Below are positions 31,556 through 41,901 of a stretch of DNA of 64,000 nt, in pieces. The stretch comes from Choricystis sp. odSpoLacu1. Taxonomy: Eukaryota; Chlorophyta; Trebouxiophyceae. Location of the stretch: positions 248,001 to 312,000 of the forward strand of contig OY253664.1 of assembly GCA_958009055.1 (NCBI GenBank), in the 5' to 3' direction. The translations under genes were made by a program, and so were the position numbers. Every line of letters begins with the position of its first letter. The stretch's first letter is position 1. The notes beneath the pieces were generated by a model. The model was not told the origin of the DNA. It was given only the letters and a program-made list of their open reading frames with translations, and did not search any database.

Positions 31556-34410
31556 CTACCCGCCCACCCCACCCACCGCTCCATCCCGCAACGCCACATA
31601 CACCGCCCTGTAGGCGCCATCCCGAGCTGCCGGCCCTGCTGCCGGCGCCCCCGCCCCCGCCGCGGCGCGCAGCAGCGCCGCGACCGGGCCATCGCGAGGC
31701 GGCAGGGGCGCCACCGCCCCTGCTGCGCGCCCGGCCACGGCCGCGTCGCGCACGGCGGCCGCCGCGTCGGCGCGGTCGGCGCGCGACAAGTCGGTGCGAG
31801 CCGTCAGCAGCCTGTCGACGGCGGCGGGCGCCAGGGCGGGCGCGCTCTGCAGCAGCGCGGCGGCTGCCAGGCGCGCCGCGTCGCCTCCGTCGGCGTCGAC
31901 CAGGGCCGCCACGTCGCCCACCACGCGCGCCGCGCGTGCCACCGCGTCCGGGCGCGCCCACTCACCAAACACGGCCGCCAGGTCGGCCGCGTCGGCGCGC
32001 ACGCGGGCGGCGTCGGCGCGCGTGAGCGCACGCGCGAGCGCGAGGGGGCCAGCCGCCAGGGCGGCCGCCGCGTCGGCCAGCAGGCGCTCGGCCACGCGCG
32101 TGAACAGCGGTTTCTCCAGCAGCGCCCTCAAGTCGCCGCAGTAGTCGGCCAGCGTGGCCAGCAGCGACTCGGTGACCGCGCCGTCGCGCCAGTCGGCGCC
32201 CGCGCCGACGCGCGCGCACAGGTCGCCCAGTGCGGCGTCCGCCACCACGCGCCGGGCCAGGGTGCGGCACGCGCCTGCCGCCAGGTCGGCAAACCCACGG
32301 CACGCGTCGTCCACGGACAGCAGGCGGGATGGGGTGGGGGCGTCGCCCGGGGTGCCGCGCAGGCGGGGCGCGAGGGCCGCGTCAAGGCGATCCGCAAACT
32401 CGGCCGACTCGCGGTGCGCGGCGGCCGCGTTGTTGGCCAGGGCGCACAGGGTGGCATCATCCAGGGCGGGCAACGGAGCTGGCGGCTTGACCGCGGACGC
32501 GGAGAGCGCGGCGGAGACGGCGGCCGCAAACGCCGACGCGCTGCCCGCGCCGCCGCCAGCGGCCGCGATGACGGCGGCTTGGGCCAGCTGGTAGTCGGCC
32601 ATGACGGCCAGCGTGTCGGCGGCCACGTCCAGCAGCAGGTCGCCGTCGGTGACGGCCGCGACCGACGCGAGCGCGTCGTTGGCGCCCCGAAAAAAGTCGG
32701 CGCCGCCGGGTGTGTACAGCCTGCCGTCGGCGCGTTGGGCGGGGGAGGCGTCCAAGTCGGCGGCCAACGAGTTGGCGCACCACGTGGCCAGCGCGGCGCG
32801 CGCGCGGGCTCGGTACGCGCCGTGCAGCGGAGCGACGTCGAGCGGCAGCGCGGCCAGCGGCGCGTCTGCGCCCGCGTCGGCCAGCGTGGCGGCGTACGCG
32901 TCCACCCACCCGATGACGCGCAGCACGTCCGCATTGGACAGGGAGGGCGCCGCCCCCGCGGCGGCGGACACGACGGCCGACACGCCGTCGTGCAGCGCGG
33001 CCGCGGCGGCCGCGACGAGCGCTGCGCCCCGGTGTGGCGGGAACGCGGGGGCCGCGCCGTCGGCCAGGGCCACCAGGTCAGCCACGCGGGCGGAGCAGTC
33101 GTCCAGCACGGCTGCCACGCGGGCATCGCCGTCGGTGGGTGGCGCGGGCGCGCTGTCGGCCGCACGGCCACGCGCGTCGCCGTCGTCGACGGCCAGGCGG
33201 GACGCGGCCACCAGGACGGGGGCAAACGCGTCCGCAAACGAGGCAGCGATGTGCGCTTCTGCCTGCCGCCACCACCGTTTGGCGCAGGGCGCGTGTGGGT
33301 CGGAGGGCGGCGCGAGCGCGTCGCCAGGGCGGCGGTGCACCGCGTCGCCGCTACCGACCGACTCGGCGGCCGCGGTGGCGGCGTCCAGGTGGCGGTCCAC
33401 CGCATCCTGTGCCTCCAACACGCGCGCCGCGTCCACCAGGGCGGCGCGGTCGGCGGCGGTGCGGCCGCCGCGGCGAGCGGCGCGCACGGTGGCCCACAAC
33501 CGCTCCTCCAGGGCGCGCCCCGCGGCCGCCACCCGGCCAAAGTAGGGGGCCAGGCCTGCATCCATGGCGGCCGCCGAACCGTGCGACGCGTCAGCGCGGC
33601 CGCCGGTCGCAGTCGCGGCGGTCGCCCCCGCGAGCGCACGGCGCGCGGCGGCGGCCGACCCTTCCAGCGTGGCCACGCACTCGTACACGGTGGACAGCGA
33701 GGCGCCACCCTGCAGGGCGGCCTCCGCGTCGGCCGCGTGCTGCGGCAGCGCGGCGATGGCGCGCGCGCCAGCGAGCGCGTCGCGCGTGCGCGCGGCGGCG
33801 CGGGCCAGGGCCGCGATGGTGTCGGGGCGGTGCACCAGGGACGCCGACTCGGCGCACAGGCGGTCGATGGTCTGGGGTGTGGGGAGGTGATGGTGGTCGG
33901 TGGGTGGGGTCAGGGAGGGGCGGCAGTTAGGCGGCGCCACCAACCAACGGCACCGCCGTCACACGCTCACACACACACACACACACACCACACCCTCTCC
34001 CTTACCTCATAGCACTCGCGCAAACGGCTCACCGCCCCCGCCGCGCCGTCCAGCAGTGCCGCGCCCGACCGCGCGGCGTCAACGTGGGCCGCCACGGCGG
34101 CAGACAGGCGTGCCGCGTTGGCCTGGGTGAGAGGGAGAGAGGAGTGAAGACGCGGGTGAGGTGGCTGGCGGCAGGGCGACGAAACGGGAGAGGCGGGGGC
34201 GGGGGCGTCGCATCGCGATGCACCCATCAGTCGGCATGCCCTCCCCGCGCCGCCGCCACACACGCACCAGCACACCACGCCTCCCCCCACTCATCTCACC
34301 TCACGTTTGGCATCAAACTCGGCCCTCAAATCGGGCAGTCTGTGCAAGTGTTCGGGGTGCTGCAGCAGGCGGCACACGTCTGCGGCCGCGGCGGCGCGCG
34401 CTTCGGCGGC
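31556..34410 (-). CDS. SEC6: exocyst complex subunit SEC6 (EXOC3)
   Basis: Core subunit of the vesicle-tethering exocyst at the plasma membrane. Exons 34300-34410, 34006-34122 and 31556-33871, all in phase. The first supported exon reads AAEARAAAAADVCRLLQHPE, matching the N-terminus of plant SEC6. It is followed by RLRECYE joined to TIDRLCAESASLVHRPDTIA and LGGASLSTVYECVATLEG-like landmarks. The family blocks ALEERLWATVRAARR, VLRVIGWVDAYAATLADAG, ADGRLYTPGGADFF and LLATLADYCGDLRALLEKPL are clear. No frame breaks occur in 2.3 kb. A first coding exon is still needed. A candidate is the ATG at 34621 (MRSLTVPEQASF) with a donor near 34566, but it lies at the edge of the low-GC island and is weak. 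Confidence 0.92.
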
Positions 34411-34673
34411 CTGCGTGAAAGGTTCCGGGCTACAAAATCAGGCAAGCGGTCACATTGGGCTCCGTGCAACATCGTGCCGCCGAGCCAGCGTGAAAGACGA
34501 CGCTCAAGCACTCACGACGGCCGGTGGTGCTAATCCTATGAGACTCCCCCCCCCCCCCCCCTCACACTTTTCCCGGCGGAGGAGAAACTCGCCTGTTCAG
34601 GAACTGTGAGAGAACGCATCAAGAGCCATGTTGAGAGAGATGGTGAAAAGGGGCAAACTATGAAAGAGTTTTT
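34411..34673. other. SEC6 upstream region and left edge of the low-GC island
   Basis: Composition shifts here from about 70% to about 50% GC. A C16 run sits at 34546-34561. A possible SEC6 first exon (minus, ATG at 34621) is the only coding candidate. It probably also contains the 3' end of the UGT gene. Confidence 0.5.
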
Positions 34674-36083
34674 TTAGATAGCTTTGGCTGCCACAAACTC
34701 TTCGACCAAGTCGCACGCCGCTTCGACGGGCTTCCTGGGAGCGCTCGAGATTTTTTGAGAAAGTTGACGGGCACGCAGTGTAAGAACGTCATCAAATAAA
34801 AGCCTCTTCATAGCGGAGTGGAAGCCATCAGCTGTGACGGGCGTCGAGACCCTGACCCCAAACCCCGCCGCCACTGCCTTTTCACAGTTGTCATCCTGGT
34901 CGCCGATCAACGGCAAAACAGCCACCGGCTTGCCAGAGGCGGCCGCTTCAAGAAGACTGTTGATTCCTCCTTGAGTAATGAAGCCTTTGCACATCGGATT
35001 CTGCAGAAGCCCTTGTTGATCGATCCAGCTCTTCACCTGCACGTGGGTCGGTATCATCTCACGAAAACTTGTCAACGTCAAAGTGCTTGGCAGATCATCG
35101 GCAGACAATTTCCAGATGACTTTGGTGCTTTGAAGACGAGAAAGGGCGCCGGAAATCTGAATCAATTCTTTTTCAGAAAGTGACGCAAAAGTGCCAAAAG
35201 AAATCAACAAAAAACGCTCAGACGCATCGAACACGCGTGTAGGCCCTTTTTGATTGAGCAAGGGCCCCACGTAATGCACATGAGGAGGCAGCGGCCGGTT
35301 CCAGTCGAAAGCAGGATGCGTGTTGATTAGGGTGAGCGCCTTGTCATCGTAAAGGCCAGATGAAGATATGCCGTGAGCCTCCAAGACAGGAAAGAAAATG
35401 GAACGGTTGACTTGAGCGAAAAAAAGCTGGTTTTGAATCCAAGTCCCCACATTTTTTATGAGTGGCCAGAGGCGATTGCGCGGCGGGGCGACGCGAGAGC
35501 CCAACTGTGGCACAACGTTCAAGTTGTTCTCCAGACCCAGCAAACGAGAGTGAAAAGGGTCACCAAGTGGCGCGCAAGAAAAGTAGATGCGCGGGACGGC
35601 GAGTATGTTTGAAAGAGCGAACGTCGCCACAAAGTGCATGTCGCCCACAATCAAGTTGGGGCGGAGACTCTGTAGCTCGGACATGAGCGTCTTGTTGCCC
35701 AGCAGGACGTCCGTTTGCTTGGCCCAGTTACGGAAGCCGCCCATCATTGATGCTATGGACTTACTGAATCGCATCGCGCGGGCGCCCTGGCGCCATTCAG
35801 ATGCGTTGAGCACAGGATCAAAGAGAATGTAGCGAAACCCGTCTTGGCTCTCCAGTGATTGACCGTCCACACGTTCAGTGACTATAGTCACGTCCGCACC
35901 ACGCTTGTGGAGGGTCTCGCCGAGGTATTGCAGCAGTCGGAAGTGAGAGGGAGCGCCTGGAAGGGTAACCATCAGAATTTTGGAAGATTTGAGAGCAGCG
36001 GCGCTGACGACACAGGAGGAGGTGATTGTGGCAGCAGCCACCACCAGCAGCACCACCGCTGTGTGAGATTTCATTTGTAGCAT
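34674..36083 (-). CDS. UDP-glycosyltransferase, GT1 family, with signal peptide
   Basis: Predicted to transfer a sugar from a UDP-sugar to a small acceptor in the secretory pathway; the acceptor cannot be told. Single exon, 469 aa, from the ATG at 36083. The leader VVLLVVAAATITSSCVVSAA is a signal peptide. The N-terminal acceptor half starts KILMVTLPGAPSHFRLLQYL. The C-terminal donor half has FLLISFGTFASLSEKEL, KSWIDQQGLLQNP and then FITQGGINSLLEAAASGKPV and LIGDQDDN, which is the UGT signature. No C-terminal membrane anchor is seen, unlike animal UGTs. GC content is about 50%, far below its neighbours, and codon third positions are not GC-biased. It is divergent from the RWP-RK gene over 160 bp. 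Confidence 0.9.
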   Translation of the reverse strand: MLQMKSHTAVVLLVVAAATITSSCVVSAAALKSSKILMVTLPGAPSHFRLLQYLGETLHKRGADVTIVTERVDGQSLESQDGFRYILFDPVLNASEWRQGARAMRFSKSIASMMGGFRNWAKQTDVLLGNKTLMSELQSLRPNLIVGDMHFVATFALSNILAVPRIYFSCAPLGDPFHSRLLGLENNLNVVPQLGSRVAPPRNRLWPLIKNVGTWIQNQLFFAQVNRSIFFPVLEAHGISSSGLYDDKALTLINTHPAFDWNRPLPPHVHYVGPLLNQKGPTRVFDASERFLLISFGTFASLSEKELIQISGALSRLQSTKVIWKLSADDLPSTLTLTSFREMIPTHVQVKSWIDQQGLLQNPMCKGFITQGGINSLLEAAASGKPVAVLPLIGDQDDNCEKAVAAGFGVRVSTPVTADGFHSAMKRLLFDDVLTLRARQLSQKISSAPRKPVEAACDLVEEFVAAKAI

Positions 36084-36243
36084 TTTTATTGTGTGAGTTT
36101 GAAACTCAGGTGTGATTTGAAGATAACGGACGAATTCAAAAGATTAAGTAATCGATTTCTGCATTTTTTGCCACCGTTTTCAAGCGAATAAAACTGACAC
36201 AGCGTCATTTTATTTTGACTTTTACCTGGCTCAAAAACTGACA
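36084..36243. promoter_or_regulatory. AT-rich divergent promoter of the UGT / RWP-RK pair
   Basis: A 160-bp spacer between divergent start codons, markedly AT-rich with TTTTTATT and ATTTTATTTTG stretches, unlike all other spacers in the window. The promoter role is inferred. Confidence 0.45.
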
Positions 36244-36831
36244 ATGTCTTGCTGCTGCAAGAAAACGCACGACTTGCGCTTTTCATCTCCCAACGAAGAC
36301 TCCTGCCTCCAAGTGTTTTGTGATGATTCTACTGTCCAAGCTTCTGGGTCTGATGCTGGCACGTCGGGTTCAATCGTCCTCTCTACGTGCGTCGTTAAAA
36401 CTCGGTCTTTAGAAAACCCTCTCTGCTCATACTCTGTTTTCTCATTTTGTGACGCATCACCGGAATTTTTGGAGATTTTCGTGAAGTCGTTCGCTCAACA
36501 CAAAAAAGCCAACTCCTTCAAGCGTGGGGAGCCGTCGAAATACGACGACATAACAGCACTGGCTCCATTCTTTCACCTCCCGCTTGACCATGTTGCGGCT
36601 GCCATTGGCATTTGCCCCACGCTTCTGAAACGGGCAGCACGCAAAAATGGTCTGAAAAAATGGCCCTACCGTAAACTGTCGTCTATTCGAAAGCTGCAGT
36701 CCAGGTTGAAGGCGACTCGGGACACGCACTCCTCTGCAAGCCAGTGCCGTGCGTTGGACATCCGCATCGATGAGTTGCAGAAAGAAATTGATGCGATATG
36801 TTTTAATGTCCCCCCGGCCGTCGCAGTATAA
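36244..36831 (+). CDS. RWP-RK domain transcription factor
   Basis: Plant- and protist-type DNA-binding protein; relatives control nitrogen responses and gamete identity in green algae. Single exon, 195 aa. The N-terminal ~95 residues have no recognised domain but begin with a Cys-rich MSCCCKK. The RWP-RK domain covers about residues 97-145: DDITALAPFFHLPLDHVAAA, then IGICPTLLKRAARKNGLKKW and PYRKLSSI. The usual RWPYRK appears as KWPYRK. A short coiled coil (DIRIDELQKEIDAI) follows. It has no PB1 or NIN-like region, so it is of the short RKD-like type. Base composition is low-GC, like the adjacent UGT. It ends 15 bp from the convergent TMX2-like gene. Confidence 0.92.
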   Translation: MSCCCKKTHDLRFSSPNEDSCLQVFCDDSTVQASGSDAGTSGSIVLSTCVVKTRSLENPLCSYSVFSFCDASPEFLEIFVKSFAQHKKANSFKRGEPSKYDDITALAPFFHLPLDHVAAAIGICPTLLKRAARKNGLKKWPYRKLSSIRKLQSRLKATRDTHSSASQCRALDIRIDELQKEIDAICFNVPPAVAV

Positions 36832-36846
36832 AAAAGAAAGAAAGGT

Positions 36847-37596
36847 TTAACTCAACCCCAGGCCCACCGCCAGCCCTTTCCCACTTGTCGCCGCCCGCTG
36901 CCCCCCCTGCCGCGGTGTCACACCCACCACATCTCCCCCCTCGAACAGCACCACCACCGGCAGCGACCCCGCCGCCCGCACGCCCGCGTCTGCCGCCGCA
37001 CGCGGCCAGCGTGCCGCGTCCACGCGAGCTGCGTCGCAGCCCAGTTGAGCCGCCAGCCTGCCGACAGCGTCTCCCGTCGCGTCTGACGCGGCACCGCCTG
37101 CGGGATCATAAAACAGGACGAGGCGGCGGGTGGCCGCGCCGCGCGTCACGCCGCGCGGCTGCACCGCGGTGGTTGGCGGGATGCCGTTGGCGCTGCCGCC
37201 GCCGCCCACCCTCCTGTCGTCTTCCAGCTGTTGGCACAACGCAGCCGGCGTCGTCTCGTCCACGCCGGGAGCCGCCCCCCGCGGCGGCGGTGGAAATAGC
37301 AGCACCGCAACCGCCGCCGCCGCGCACAGCCAGGCCGCCGCCGCGGGGGATGCCGCCGTCATCAAGCCCACCGCAGCCAGCCGCACCGTGCGGCTGGCTG
37401 CGTCCACCCGGTCCACGGCGCGGGCAACGGGCGTGGCAGCGCGCAGCCCGGTGGCGACGATCAGCGCGCCCGCGGTGTACAGTTCCCACTGCGCCAGTTC
37501 TTTGCGTGATTGTGGGGACAGGCGCGCGCGCAGGCACACGTAGAGAGCCAGCACGGCGGCTGTGGACGCGTGGTGGAGGGTGGCGCGGGATGGCAT
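36847..37596 (-). CDS. TMX2-like transmembrane thioredoxin-fold protein
   Basis: Resembles thioredoxin-related transmembrane protein 2 of the ER. Single exon, 249 aa from the ATG at 37596. The N-terminal half has hydrophobic segments (TLHHASTAAVLALYVCLRAR, LYTAGALIVATGLRAA and PAAAAWLCAAAAVAVLLF). The C-terminal half is a thioredoxin fold: RRLVLFYDP, then LGCDAARVDAARWP and AGSLPVVVLFEGGDVVGV, where the cis-Pro motif is seen. There is no CxxC active site, so a redox role is doubtful. It ends without an ER-retention KKxx. Confidence 0.7.
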   Translation of the reverse strand: MPSRATLHHASTAAVLALYVCLRARLSPQSRKELAQWELYTAGALIVATGLRAATPVARAVDRVDAASRTVRLAAVGLMTAASPAAAAWLCAAAAVAVLLFPPPPRGAAPGVDETTPAALCQQLEDDRRVGGGGSANGIPPTTAVQPRGVTRGAATRRLVLFYDPAGGAASDATGDAVGRLAAQLGCDAARVDAARWPRAAADAGVRAAGSLPVVVLFEGGDVVGVTPRQGGQRAATSGKGLAVGLGLS

Positions 37597-37870
37597 TTGG
37601 GGTGGTGTGGTGTGGGGGACTGATTCTTGCCGACGCCGCCACGCCTGTTGTGCGGAGGGCGTGGTCTGTGAAGCCTGCGACCGACTGTGGCCCACACACG
37701 GGGCAGGGCGCGCGTGTGCGTGCAGACACGCTTTTGTGAGAGGGAACCAAAAAACGCTCTGGCCAGAATTGAGTTTTTTTTTTTCGTTGCACGCACACTC
37801 TCGGCACACACACACGCAGCACGCACGGCCAGTGCTCTCTCGCTCTCTCTCCGTCTCCCTGCATCACCGC

Positions 37871-38254
37871 ATGCCGTCCCCCACGCTGCGCACCGCCGCG
37901 CGCGCGGCCGCTGCCGCCGCTCGGCGCGCAGTCGCGGACGCAGAGGCAGCGCTGCAACCGGTGGTGGACGCGGTGGCGCCAGGGCCATTGGTGAGAGTGG
38001 CAGAGCGATGGATAGAAGGAGGCAGGAGAGTGTGGGTCTGCTTCCTTGTGCTAGCGGCGACGCTGTGCTGCCGCCGTCCCCTCTCCGTCCACCTGCCTCC
38101 CACTTCTTTCCCACACACCCTCTTCCTCCAGCCACGCGACCTCAAGTGGGACGCCAACGCTCGCGCCTCAGCCCAGGCCGCCGTCGCGCGAGCGCTGGAT
38201 GCGCAGCGGCGCGCGGCGGCGGTCGGCGACGCGGGTGGTGAAGGGGAGCAATAG
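37871..38254 (+). CDS. 80-aa Ala-rich protein, unknown function
   Basis: Family not recognised. Exons 37871-37990 and 38132-38254 join in phase 0 with a typical intron. The first exon (MPSPTLRTAARAAAAAARRA) has organelle-presequence character. The second reads RDLKWDANARASAQAAVARA and ends in an acidic tail GEGEQ. It is head-to-head with the TMX2-like gene over 274 bp. Support comes from the clean splice sites and the orientation pattern only. Confidence 0.5.
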   Translation: MPSPTLRTAARAAAAAARRAVADAEAALQPVVDAVAPGPLVRVAERWIEGGRRVWVCFLVLAATLCCRRPLSVHLPPTSFPHTLFLQPRDLKWDANARASAQAAVARALDAQRRAAAVGDAGGEGEQ

Positions 38255-38425
38255 GTTTGGGGGTTGAGGCGCCTGCTTTTGGTCTGTAGATTGTTTTGTT
38301 TTGTGTGTAACAATGTGCTGGGTCTCTAGTGGCGCACGGTCGGTTCTGTGGTGTCGATGACAAAGTGAACGGCACTCGGACTATGAACACTCCACCCCAA
38401 TTCTCGCCCCGGCTCTCTCGCGTTC

Positions 38426-40920
38426 ATGGCGGCCAACCGCTCCGCCCTGACCGCCGCCCTGGCGGGCGACGCCCCCGCCGACGATGGTGCTGCCGCCCCC
38501 CCGTTCCGCCTGGACGCGTCCTCGTTCCCCTGCCTGGCCGCGCGCGACGGCGCCGCGCCCGCCGACGCGGGCGGCGACGCGGTCGCCGACTTGGCAGGCT
38601 TCGAGCGCCTGACGCTGCGCGGCGTGGCGCTGGCGGGCAGTGTGCCCACTGCGACGCTGCTGGCGGACGGCAGTGCGGCGGTGAGTGTGTGGGGGAGGCG
38701 GGCGACGGGGGCGCGTGCTGCGGCACATGGGCGCCCTAGTCGTTTGTCGGCGTGGGGGGGCGTGCGCCTGGCCTCGGGCGCCTCTCTTTTGCGTCGTGCG
38801 CGTGGCGCGGAACTGCAGCTCTCAATGGGCCGGCGTCCGAGGCCGGGAGGAGGGGTGGTGGACGCTGGTTGCTGCAGCGAGTCTGCACGGCCAAGCCGAG
38901 CGAGCGCGGGGGCGCCTGCATGCGGCCGCGTTGCGTCCAGTTGGCCTGCCGCCCGCGCGTGTGGTGACCGGCACGCGATTACAAGGCCCCGTTTGTCATC
39001 GGTGTCGGAGAAGCAAGTCAAACGGGGCGCCACCAGTACGGGTAAACGGACGGCACGCGACGACACGAGCTCACCTTCCCTCCCACCCACACACACAGGC
39101 CGACTATGAGCTCAACCCGTTCCGCCGGCGTGGTGGTGAAGAGAGGATCCCCCTGTCGTCGTCGTTGGCGGTGAGTGGGAGAGTGTGGAGTGTTGGTGGG
39201 GGGGGGGGGGGGGGGGGGCAGAGGAGGGCTGAGGCGAGAGCGTTGTCGTTTCGGTGCGGCCACCACCTAGCCACCGCCGCCGCCGCCGCCTCCACCCAAG
39301 CACCACGCTGGTGCCCACGCTCACAAAAAACTGCCCCCTTTTTCTCCACAGGACAAAGCCCGTTGGTCCTCCCTGGGTTCTGCGTCCCTCACCTCCAACC
39401 TGCTGTCCGAAGCCGCCATCGGGTCCCTGCCCGCCGGCCTGTCCCTGGGCGCCCGCGAACGGGTGGCGCTGTCCACCCCCATGTCGCCCGCCCTGGCCAC
39501 CCTGGCCGCCCTGCCACCCGACCGCGTCGCCGCGCGCAACGCAGAGGGCAAGCGCCTGCGCCGCCAAGCGCTACGCGGCGCCGTCATCGTGTTTGTGACG
39601 GCGGGCTACTCGGGCAAGCGCTTCATCTTTGAGCGCGCCAAAGAGCTGGGCGTGCGGTCGGTCGTGCTGGACGGCCCCGACTCGTGGGCGCAAGCGCTCG
39701 TCGCGGAAGGCATCGTCGAAAAGTTTCTGCCCGTCGACTTTGGGGACGCGGACGCCGTCTTCGACAACGCGCTGGCCGCCGTGTCGGCCGCCCGCCGCGA
39801 CCTGGGCGACGTGGACGGGGTGGCCACCTTTTGCGAGCTGGCGGTGCCGCTCGTCGGGCGCCTCGCCGAGCGGCTCGGCCTGCCCGGCAACACGCCCGCC
39901 TCCGTGGACGCGGCGCGCGACAAGTCGGCCACCCGCAACCTGCTGCGCGACGCGGGCCTGCCCAACCCGCGCTCCTTCCTGGTGGAGGAGGGCGCCCAGC
40001 TGGCCGAAGCGGGTGCGCACGTCGGGTTCCCCGCCGTCATCAAGCCCATCCACGGCGCCGCCTCCATCGGCGTCGTGCGGGTGAACGACCAGGCCGCCCT
40101 GGAGGCCGCCTACGCGCGCGTGCAGCGCGAGATGGCGTCCGCCACGATCGTGGCGGGCGCGCTGCTGCAGGGCGACGCGGGCGGCGATGACGACGGCGCC
40201 GCCCCCGCCAACGGCGCCCCCGCGTCCAGCGCTTCCGCCTGGATCAAGACGACACTGATGCTGGAGGAGTACTTGGACGGCCCAGAAGTGGATGTCGACC
40301 TCGTCATCAGCGACGGCGTCCCCGTGTACGGCGCCGTCACCGACAACTGGCCCACCGTGGAGCCCTACTTCAATGAGACCGGGTCCAACTGTCCATCCGT
40401 GCTGACGCTGGACCAGCAGCACGCGTTGATCGACCTGGCGGTGCGGTCGGTGACGGCGCTCGGGTTGACGTCTGGCGTGTTCCACGTGGAGGCCAAGTTC
40501 ACGACTCGCGGCCCCCGCCTCATCGAGGTCAACTGCCGCATGGGGGGCGGCCCCGTGCGCGCCACCAACCTGCTGGTGTGGGGCGTGGACCTGGTGGAGG
40601 AGCACCTGCTGACGGCGGCCGGCATCCCGGCCCGCCCGCCCGTGTCGCCCGTACCGCTCAAACACATCGCCGAGTACTCCATCAACGCCCCCAAAACGGG
40701 GCGCATAGCGCACGCCGACTTCATGGACGAGTGGGCTGCCCACCCGGACGTGCTGTACGCGCACGCGCTTGTCGCGCCGGGCGACCGCGTCACGTGCGTC
40801 GACGACGGCATGCCGACGTGGGTGGCGGAGCTGATGGTGGCCAAGCCCACGGTGGAGGAAGCCATCGAGTTTGTGCAGATGATCGAGAAGCAGGTGAGCG
40901 CGGCGCTGCCGATCGAGTGA
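38426..40920 (+). CDS. carnosine-synthase-like ATP-grasp ligase
   Basis: An ATP-grasp enzyme predicted to join a carboxylate to an amine, most like vertebrate carnosine synthase (CARNS1). Exons 38426-38680, 39099-39170 and 39352-40920 give 631 aa, with no frame break. After ~140 poorly conserved residues comes a Rossmann-like start (IVFVTAGYSGKRFIFERAKE). The ATP-grasp part has VDAARDKSATRNLLRDAGLP, FPAVIKPIHGAASIGVVRV, LEEYLDGPEVDVDLVISDG, and the metal-binding end GPRLIEVNCRMGGGPVRATN. VFHVEAKFT precedes it as in CARNS1. The true substrate is unknown. It is shorter than vertebrate CARNS1 and lacks most of its N-terminal domain. Intron 2 holds a G21 run at 39198-39218. Confidence 0.8.
39198..39218. 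repeat. G21 homopolymer in an intron
   Basis: A run of 21 G downstream of the 5' splice site of intron 2 of the ATP-grasp gene. The 3' half of the same intron is C-rich (CCACCGCCGCC). Confidence 0.8.
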
Positions 40921-41175
40921 CGAGGGAGGGTGGAGGGTGGTTGGAACGCCAACGGTGTGCGCGCACGTGTGCGGTCTAACAAAACAAGACGGGTGTGGGG
41001 TGCGTTGCCTTGTTCGTGTCGCCTGGCTTGGCGTGGTGAGTGTGTGGTGCTTTGTGTGGCGGTGGGGTTAGCGCGCGCAGGGGTTGGGAGGCCGCCTTTT
41101 TGTCTTCTTTTTTTTCTGCGAGTTTTTTTGACCACTTTCCTACTTTTCTTCACACCGTCACCGCCCGCCTTTCGC

Positions 41176-41697
41176 ATGACCTACCCGCGTCAACCCTACG
41201 AGCTGGTGTCGGCTCTTGCGATTGGGTACTTTGTGGGCATTTTCACCGCGCTTGTGTGCGTGTCGCCGCCACCGCCGCCGCCGCCACTGCCGCCGCTCCA
41301 AGCCGCCGGGCTCCTACTCAACGGCGTCCATCTCAACGGCGCTCCCGTGGTCGCGAGGCAACTCCAAGACATCGCCAACAATGTTCTGAACGAGCAGGAG
41401 GATGCCAGTGACGACGACGTCCTCTCGTGGGAGGACAGCGACGATGGCGAGAGGCGCGAAAACGACGGCCTCCTTGATGGCAACGCCGCCCCGCCGCAGC
41501 CCGACCTGCCCCCGCCAATGGCTGGTGCTAACGATGCTGACGCCGTCGGTGATGGTGCTGCCGACGCCCGCGACGACGTGGGGCCCCTGCACGAGGGTGG
41601 GGCGGCTGGCAACTACCTGCATATTTTGGTAGTTGCCGCTTCTCTCATGGGATTTACCATGCTGTCGATGGGTCGCAAGCCCTCTGAGTCCCATTAA
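41176..41697 (+). CDS. small membrane protein with two terminal hydrophobic segments
   Basis: Family not recognised. Single exon, 173 aa. The N-terminal segment LVSALAIGYFVGIFTALVCV is a signal anchor, followed by a Pro run. The middle is acidic (EDASDDDVLSWEDSDDGE) and probably disordered. A second hydrophobic segment, LHILVVAASLMGFTMLSMG, lies at the C-terminus. Codon third positions are more varied than in its neighbours. It could be a single-copy novelty or a fast-evolving organelle or ER protein. Confidence 0.55.
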   Translation: MTYPRQPYELVSALAIGYFVGIFTALVCVSPPPPPPPLPPLQAAGLLLNGVHLNGAPVVARQLQDIANNVLNEQEDASDDDVLSWEDSDDGERRENDGLLDGNAAPPQPDLPPPMAGANDADAVGDGAADARDDVGPLHEGGAAGNYLHILVVAASLMGFTMLSMGRKPSESH

Positions 41698-41901
41698 TAA
41701 CCATGCTGGTGGCGACAGCGTGTCGGAGGCGCGAAGCACCCGCGTGACGTCGCTGGGAGACGAAAAAAACGTTTTCCGGGTCAGTGTTTCGTTTCTTTTT
41801 TAAACACACGAAAAACACCGCGCCAACCACACCACGCGCATCAAACGCACGCTCATCCTATCCTCTCTGCTTCTCTCCACCGCCACTCGCACGCCCACCC
41901 A

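Noticed and set aside
31481..34012. Very long plus-strand open frame opposite SEC6
   Set aside because: It is the antisense shadow of a clear SEC6 gene in GC-rich DNA. It reads as Gly/Arg/Gln strings without domains.
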